Shown in pieces: positions 39,434 to 42,908 of a stretch of 42,908 nt of DNA. Every line of letters starts with the position of its first letter. The stretch's first letter is position 1. The position numbers were made by a program, and so were the translations under genes. This DNA is from a virus. The notes below the pieces were generated by a model that had not been told where the DNA came from, made no database searches, and saw only the letters and a list, made by a program, of their open reading frames with translations. The stretch spans positions 1-42,908 of IMG/VR virus record IMGVR_UViG_3300021247_000621, one strand, 5' to 3'.

Positions 39434-39604
39434 TTAATTATTTTCTAACTCAAGTATATACTCAATATAGTATCTCCTGATATAGATTGGCATACTCATT
39501 ACATCACCATATGTAAACCCTCTTTTAACGAGAAATAAAATTTCAGATAACTGATTTTTCTTATACTCCGTAGAAAACGCGAAAAAATTCAACCCCAAAG
39601 CCGA
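39434..39604 (-). CDS. gp51-like overlapping frame, probably made by +1 frameshifting from the gp26-like gene
   Basis: This frame opens after a TAA at 39607-39605 and runs to TAA at 39436-39434. It encodes FFAFSTEYKKNQLSEILFLV and then KRGFTYGDVMSMPIYIRRYY, a helical segment with the 'G-F-x-Y-x-D-V-x-x-MP-x-x-x-RR' pattern I associate with gp51-type assembly chaperones of T4-like phages. It has no ATG start before residue ~35 of the frame; only TTG at 39598 or 39592 could start it independently. The gp26-like frame crosses it at TTT TTT CGC, where a +1 slip would produce a 291-aa fusion. Position before the tape measure gene supports a chaperone role. Confidence 0.65.
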   Translation of the reverse strand, partial: SALGLNFFAFSTEYKKNQLSEILFLVKRGFTYGDVMSMPIYIRRYYIEYILELENN

Positions 39605-40310
39605 TTACAAATTCGACTTCTTCTCCTGATGGGGCGATTGTTTTTCTTCTCAAATTTAGTCCAGGTTTATTATCATTAATAAATTTTCTAAAACTTTGAG
39701 AATCTGTTATGGGTAAATTCTGAATGAAATTTCTAATATTCATTTGGTCTCTTACACCAGCAACACTTTTAATCATCATCTCCATCCTTTTAGTAACTGT
39801 TGGAGGAATATCAGGACCATTCCAATTTTTTGTCATATCATCAAGTTCTTTTTCTTGTTTTTTATTCAAAAACTTGAATGTTATGTCAATATTAGATTTT
39901 GGCATTACGTATTTATATTCTCCGTTTGAATCTGCAATTAAATTAAAATCCTTTAATTCCAAATTACTTAAATCAATTACATGTTCAAAATCTAATTCTG
40001 TTTTTGGGTCAACTAATTTTATTTTATATTCACTTCCAAAAGCAGTATTTCTTAAAAATATTAAAATACTTTCTTTGTCCTCATCAACAATATCTTCAAA
40101 ATTAATATCCCTATCTAATATTTTTCTTCTTAAAAGTTCTTCAATAATTGAATTATTATTCATTAAATTAGGTGCAGACAATACATTTTCATCCGCTGCA
40201 GTTAAATAAGCAACTCTCACTGATTTTTTACCATTTGTATAGTGTATTCCTCTACTTGGTAATTCAACTACATCATACGCAATTGTTGGGTCTATCCTTA
40301 ATTCTTCCAT
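39561..40310 (-). CDS. gp26: gp26-like baseplate/tail assembly protein, 249 aa
   Basis: The N-terminal half shows the T4 baseplate-protein (PF12322, gp26) pattern: VVELPSRGIHYTNGKKSVRV, then AYLTAADENVLSAPNLM and IIEELLRRKI. T4 gp26 is 208 aa. In many contractile phages this type of protein acts like the G tail-assembly chaperone, binding the tape measure. Here it precedes the tape measure gene directly, and its 3' end overlaps the gp51-like frame, so two products (249 aa and a ~291-aa fusion) are likely. Its leader AAATAAAATAATATGGAAGA is nearly the same as that of the gene before it. Confidence 0.85.
   Translation of the reverse strand: MEELRIDPTIAYDVVELPSRGIHYTNGKKSVRVAYLTAADENVLSAPNLMNNNSIIEELLRRKILDRDINFEDIVDEDKESILIFLRNTAFGSEYKIKLVDPKTELDFEHVIDLSNLELKDFNLIADSNGEYKYVMPKSNIDITFKFLNKKQEKELDDMTKNWNGPDIPPTVTKRMEMMIKSVAGVRDQMNIRNFIQNLPITDSQSFRKFINDNKPGLNLRRKTIAPSGEEVEFVIGFGVEFFRVFYGV
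39579..39590 (-). promoter_or_regulatory. Candidate ribosomal frameshift site (TTT TTT CGC)
   Basis: In the gp26-like frame the codons are GAA TTT TTT CGC. After the second TTT (39584-39582) tRNA-Phe can move +1 onto TTC, a better match for its GAA anticodon. The next in-frame codon, CGC, is expected to be rare in this AT-rich genome and could cause a pause. A -2 slip would give the same downstream frame. The gp26-like frame ends only six codons after the site. Confidence 0.5.
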
Positions 40311-40316
40311 ATTATT

Positions 40317-40736
40317 TTATTTTTTAATTGTTTTTTCTACTTCCTTATTAACTTCACTATATAATGTCATAGATTCGGCATCAGCAATGATTTTTATATC
40401 ATTCATTTGTAACTCACTATTAGCATAAGACTGTTTTCTACTAAAATTAATACCTTTGACTTTGAATCTTAAACCACTTATCGCATCACCAACAGGGTCT
40501 AAATATTTTATTACAACATCTGTGATATCAAAAATACTTTTAGGATTGAATGAATAAATACATGTTTCATAGAATCTTGTTATAAAAATGATATCAGTAC
40601 CTTCATTATATAATGAATACTCCTTGAATGAATACGAAGGAATGTCACTACCTATTAATTCAATAATATACCTGTTTTCCATTAATGGTTCAATTAATAT
40701 ACCAGAACGCATTATATCAATGTCTTTATTTTCCAT
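40317..40736 (-). CDS. Small tail-tube-like protein, 139 aa
   Basis: The sequence ENRYIIELIGSDIPSYSFKE, then DVVIKYLDPVGDAISGLRFK resembles the tube fold of gp19 (compare NRFILRFPSS and IKVQFKDPIGPS). This suggests a shortened tube paralog, for example a tube terminator or a minor tube protein. The similarity is by eye and weak, so gp48/gp54- or gp3-type roles are possible. It lies 6 bases before the gp26-like gene, downstream of the gp19 terminator. There is a polar Lys-rich C-terminus and no membrane segment. Confidence 0.7.
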   Translation of the reverse strand: MENKDIDIMRSGILIEPLMENRYIIELIGSDIPSYSFKEYSLYNEGTDIIFITRFYETCIYSFNPKSIFDITDVVIKYLDPVGDAISGLRFKVKGINFSRKQSYANSELQMNDIKIIADAESMTLYSEVNKEVEKTIKK

Positions 40737-40750
40737 AATATTTTATTTAA

Positions 40751-40783
40751 AATAAAAAATCCCATATATAATATATGGGATTT
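40751..40783 (-). terminator. Terminator after the tail tube gene
   Basis: AAATCCCATATAT and ATATATGGGATTT (40757-40783) form a near-perfect 13-bp palindromic stem with a single central base. On the minus strand the stem is followed by a T run. It lies between gp19 and the small tube-like gene and would limit readthrough from the abundant tube transcript. Confidence 0.8.
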
Positions 40784-40807
40784 AATATTAATTGTAAATA
40801 GATAGCA

Positions 40808-41296
40808 CTAGTAAACCTGAATACAACGGTCCATACGAAGAGATGCATCAATAGTTGCTAATTCATCTTGACTATAGTTCAAATCACCAAAGTTCAAGTT
40901 AGTTAAGAAACAACCTTGAAGAATCCATTTTTCAACTACAACACCTGTTGGGTCAAGCATTTCAAGTTCAACATCTTTCTTGTATCCCGCAGCATAACCC
41001 ATTCTACCTGTTACTGATTCTGCATGTAAACGGAACCATTCCATTAACGCTTGAGATGCAGAAGGACCAATAGGGTCTTTGAACTGTACTTTTATTTCTT
41101 CCCAATCAAATCTACCAGCAACATACGTTGATGTATTTAAGAAAGGAATTTCAACTGATTTTATTTTTGCAGTTGGTCTTGATGTTGAAAACACATACCA
41201 CTCATTTATACCAAGAGAAGAAGGGAATCTTAATATAAATCTATTCTTCCTTTTTGGTTCATATGGAAGAGGCATTTTCATTAGTAAATCGGCCAT
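40808..41296 (-). CDS. gp19: Tail tube protein gp19
   Basis: 162 aa, almost the same as T4 gp19 (163 aa). Diagnostic parts are the N-terminal KRKNRFILRFPSSLGINEWY, TSRPTAKIKSVEIPF, a loop with GRFDWEEIKVQFKDPIGP, and the C-terminal strand pair LQGCFLTNLNFGDLNYSQDE and LRMDRCIQVY. It polymerises into the inner tail tube on the baseplate. It follows the sheath gene after a 303-bp gap with a promoter-like element and is followed by a terminator, so it is probably a separate, strongly expressed unit. Confidence 0.95.
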   Translation of the reverse strand: MADLLMKMPLPYEPKRKNRFILRFPSSLGINEWYVFSTSRPTAKIKSVEIPFLNTSTYVAGRFDWEEIKVQFKDPIGPSASQALMEWFRLHAESVTGRMGYAAGYKKDVELEMLDPTGVVVEKWILQGCFLTNLNFGDLNYSQDELATIDASLRMDRCIQVY

Positions 41297-41363
41297 GTTG
41301 TATTAATTTTAGTAATTTCTATTATTTATTTTATTATAAATATCTGATTAATAAAAAAAATTT

Positions 41364-41394
41364 CAAATACTTATCAAGTACTTGATTTTGTCAA
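41364..41394 (-). promoter_or_regulatory. Putative promoter with palindromic operator before gp19
   Basis: On the minus strand TTGACA (41394-41389) is followed after 17 bases by AGTATT, which continues into TTTG (41367-41364). The spacing fits both a sigma70 promoter and the Bacteroidota TTG...TTTG pattern (TAnnTTTG with a poor TA part). The 14-bp perfect palindrome ATCAAGTACTTGAT (41373-41386) lies between the boxes and could bind a dimeric regulator. Confidence 0.5.
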
Positions 41395-41416
41395 TTTTTT
41401 TTTGTATTTTTTAAAT

Positions 41417-41517
41417 ACCCAGTATCCAGAACTAGAATAATAAATTAATAAATAAGTAAATAATTATTTAATTAATTAAATAATAAAAATAATAATACTA
41501 GCACTAGTATACTGGGT
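41417..41517. repeat. Inverted repeat flanking an AT-rich block
   Basis: ACCCAGTAT (41417-41425) and ATACTGGGT (41509-41517) are perfect inverted copies about 83 bases apart. Just inside each lies an ACTAG-containing sequence (AACTAGAAT and CTAGCACTAG). The core in between is nearly pure A/T. Confidence 0.6.
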
Positions 41518-41552
41518 GAAATGTTATATCGTTATTGTTCCATGTGAAACAT

Positions 41553-41584
41553 AAAAAAAGGGAGGTAATAACCTCCCTTTTTTA
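41553..41584 (-). terminator. Terminator after the tail sheath gene
   Basis: A-rich flank plus GGGAGGT (41560-41566), loop AATA, ACCTCCC (41571-41577) and a T run form a 13-bp stem typical of an intrinsic terminator. The T run on the minus strand follows the stem downstream of the sheath stop; the other side also has T's, so it could work in both directions. Confidence 0.9.
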
Positions 41585-41599
41585 TTTAGTAATCAAAGA

Positions 41600-42908
41600 T
41601 TAGATATTTTCAAAAGATGCTCCCGTTGGAGTAATAATAAACTCAACATCTATGAATTCAAGTGAACGAGTTGGTTTAATATATATTTTACCCCTCAAAG
41701 TGTTTGAATCAATATCTTCTGGGTCATTAGATACTGTAACTCTGAATTCGGTAAGACCTCTTTCTTTTTTAATTGATTCCAAAATTGGATTTACCAATCT
41801 CAAGAACTCATTTCTTACTTGTTCATCGTTTTGTTCAAACAATAACCTAATAGCTACAGCAGAAATCAATTTTCTTGCTCTAAGTAACAATCTTCTGACA
41901 TTCATTCTATCAAGTGCAGATTCTTTGACTTGAAGAGTTTTGTTACCCCAAATGATTGTTCCAGTATCCGCAAATGTCGCAATTGGATTGATTCTTGCTT
42001 GATACAAATCATCTCTTTCATCCAATGTAAGTTTTTTGTACGCTTTTACTGAATTAACCAAACCTCTTTGATAACCAGCAACTGCAAACCAAGGGAATGA
42101 AATATTATCTGTTAATGCAATATTTCTCACAACTTCACAAGTAGGTGGAACATATATCAAGTTACTACTGTCTTGGTCTCTTACTTGAATCCAGGGCCAA
42201 TATGTTGCAGAATAGTTAGAATCAACATCTAAAGTTTCCAAATCAGAAATAACTTCTTGGGATGTTTCTCTATTTTTAGATGCAATGATGTATAATGAAT
42301 CTGCTCTATCTGATTCAACCATATCTATCGCCTGTTGAGTTAAAGAACTATGGTCAGAGAAGTTGATACCAGGAGTTGCAAAAACGTTAATGTCAATCGC
42401 TTCAGGATTTGCGAAGGTTTGAATACCTTGTAAATATGAATAATAGTCGGAATTTCCTGTTGTATCGTCAAACACACCACTTGTAGCACTGTTTGATGAA
42501 TGATTAGATACATATGAGGTCTTACCAAAGATGTAGTTATCTGTGAATGTCCTTACATCTCTGTATATGTCCCAACCATCAAATCCACCTGCAGTTACAA
42601 ATGTGAACTTCCTGTATCCGATACTATCTAAAAGACCCTTATTAGTACCTTCTAAGTCATATGGTGTAGTTTCAAACTCATACCCTGTTGGAGTATTACC
42701 TGTCAATGTAGAGGCGTTTGTGGACAAATGGAAACCATGTGTGACACCTGTTGAACCTACTCCTTTATATTTCAACAAATCTTTATCAAATCTATATCCT
42801 AATTGACTTGACATACCTAAAGAAACCTTTTTTACTTTATCTCCATTAGATACTACAGGAGTACCATCAGGAAGATATCTAACGACATCACCAGCGGACA
42901 AGTAATCT
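41600..42908 (-). CDS. gp18: Contractile tail sheath protein gp18-like (N-terminus outside the window)
   Basis: 435 residues are visible; the frame is open past base 42908, so the apparent TTG start at 42901 is not the true start. The C-terminal part is typical for gp18: ARINPIATFADTGTIIWGNK, then LDRMNVRRLLLRARKLISAV, and the final domain IYIKPTRSLEFIDVEFIIT. Earlier FPWFAVAGYQRG is the conserved 'aG..rG' segment. T4 gp18 has 659 aa. The sheath contracts to drive the tube into the cell. It is followed by a strong terminator. Confidence 0.95.
   Translation of the reverse strand, partial: DYLSAGDVVRYLPDGTPVVSNGDKVKKVSLGMSSQLGYRFDKDLLKYKGVGSTGVTHGFHLSTNASTLTGNTPTGYEFETTPYDLEGTNKGLLDSIGYRKFTFVTAGGFDGWDIYRDVRTFTDNYIFGKTSYVSNHSSNSATSGVFDDTTGNSDYYSYLQGIQTFANPEAIDINVFATPGINFSDHSSLTQQAIDMVESDRADSLYIIASKNRETSQEVISDLETLDVDSNYSATYWPWIQVRDQDSSNLIYVPPTCEVVRNIALTDNISFPWFAVAGYQRGLVNSVKAYKKLTLDERDDLYQARINPIATFADTGTIIWGNKTLQVKESALDRMNVRRLLLRARKLISAVAIRLLFEQNDEQVRNEFLRLVNPILESIKKERGLTEFRVTVSNDPEDIDSNTLRGKIYIKPTRSLEFIDVEFIITPTGASFENI

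Larger units (their letters stand above)
41297..41599. other. 303-bp regulatory gap between sheath and tube genes
   Basis: No gene was found here. Starting from the sheath end, the gap holds a terminator (41553-41584), an inverted repeat ACCCAGTAT/ATACTGGGT (41417-41517) around a very AT-rich block with TTAATTAATTAAATAAT, a promoter-like element with a 14-bp palindrome (41364-41394), and a TATTTAT motif (41336-41342). It is the longest gene-free stretch in the window. Confidence 0.8.

Noticed and set aside
39598-39620. G-rich stretch upstream of the frameshift site as a Shine-Dalgarno-like stimulator
   Set aside because: The GGGG is too far from the slip codon compared with the prfB-type arrangement, and other genes here do not use Shine-Dalgarno pairing.
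39724-40209. 161-codon plus-strand open frame
   Set aside because: It is antisense to the gp26-like gene, Ser/Leu/Phe-rich as expected for a shadow, and no other plus-strand gene exists here.
42899-42901. TTG as the start of the tail sheath protein
   Set aside because: The frame stays open to the window edge and the visible part lacks the N-terminal half expected for gp18, so it is an internal codon.

Overview
The window is a continuous piece of a tailed, contractile (T4-like) bacteriophage genome. All supported genes lie on the minus strand, so transcription runs from high to low coordinates, and the DNA is strongly AT-rich. Start codons are preceded by A/T-rich stretches instead of Shine-Dalgarno sequences. 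Together with a small protein of the DUF5522 type, this suggests a Bacteroidota host; that is an inference, not proof. No tRNA, integrase, insertion sequence, homing endonuclease or CRISPR array was seen.

Layout in transcription order: (1) 42908-37096, tail tube and assembly: tail sheath (gp18-like, cut by the window edge), tail tube (gp19), a small tube-like protein, a gp26-like protein, a short overlapping gp51-like frame probably reached by ribosomal frameshifting, and the tape measure protein. (2) 37045-26121, central baseplate: a 1599-aa structural protein, a gp53/LysM-like wedge protein and a 1936-aa hub-like protein. (3) 26080-24867, three small proteins, one Dps/ferritin-like with the exact ferroxidase spacing. 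(4) 24772-17468, DNA replication and nucleotide genes: gp32-like single-strand binding protein, UvsX/RecA-like recombinase, 5'-3' nuclease, an unknown protein with an internal duplication, DnaB/gp41-like helicase, B12-dependent (class II) ribonucleotide reductase and a small Cys-rich protein. (5) 17417-1, outer baseplate and fibers: gp25, gp6, a 1399-aa protein with a membrane-like segment, four unrecognised structural proteins (one with a PKD-like domain), and a giant open frame that fills 6230 to 1 and continues outside the window.

The giant frame combines an N-terminal tail/baseplate region, four Cys-bounded ~95-residue modules arranged as two tandem pairs, and Thr/Pro-rich linkers that run off the left edge. 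Replication genes sit between two blocks of tail genes on the same strand. Five clear intrinsic terminators separate the units, and the sheath-tube gap holds a promoter-like element with a 14-bp palindrome between its boxes.

Most interesting points: the gp26/gp51 overlap placed directly before the tape measure gene, which looks like a T4-type version of the G/GT tail chaperone frameshift; the paired-module Thr/Pro-linked giant protein; the phage Dps-like protein; and a baseplate protein with a long hydrophobic stretch.
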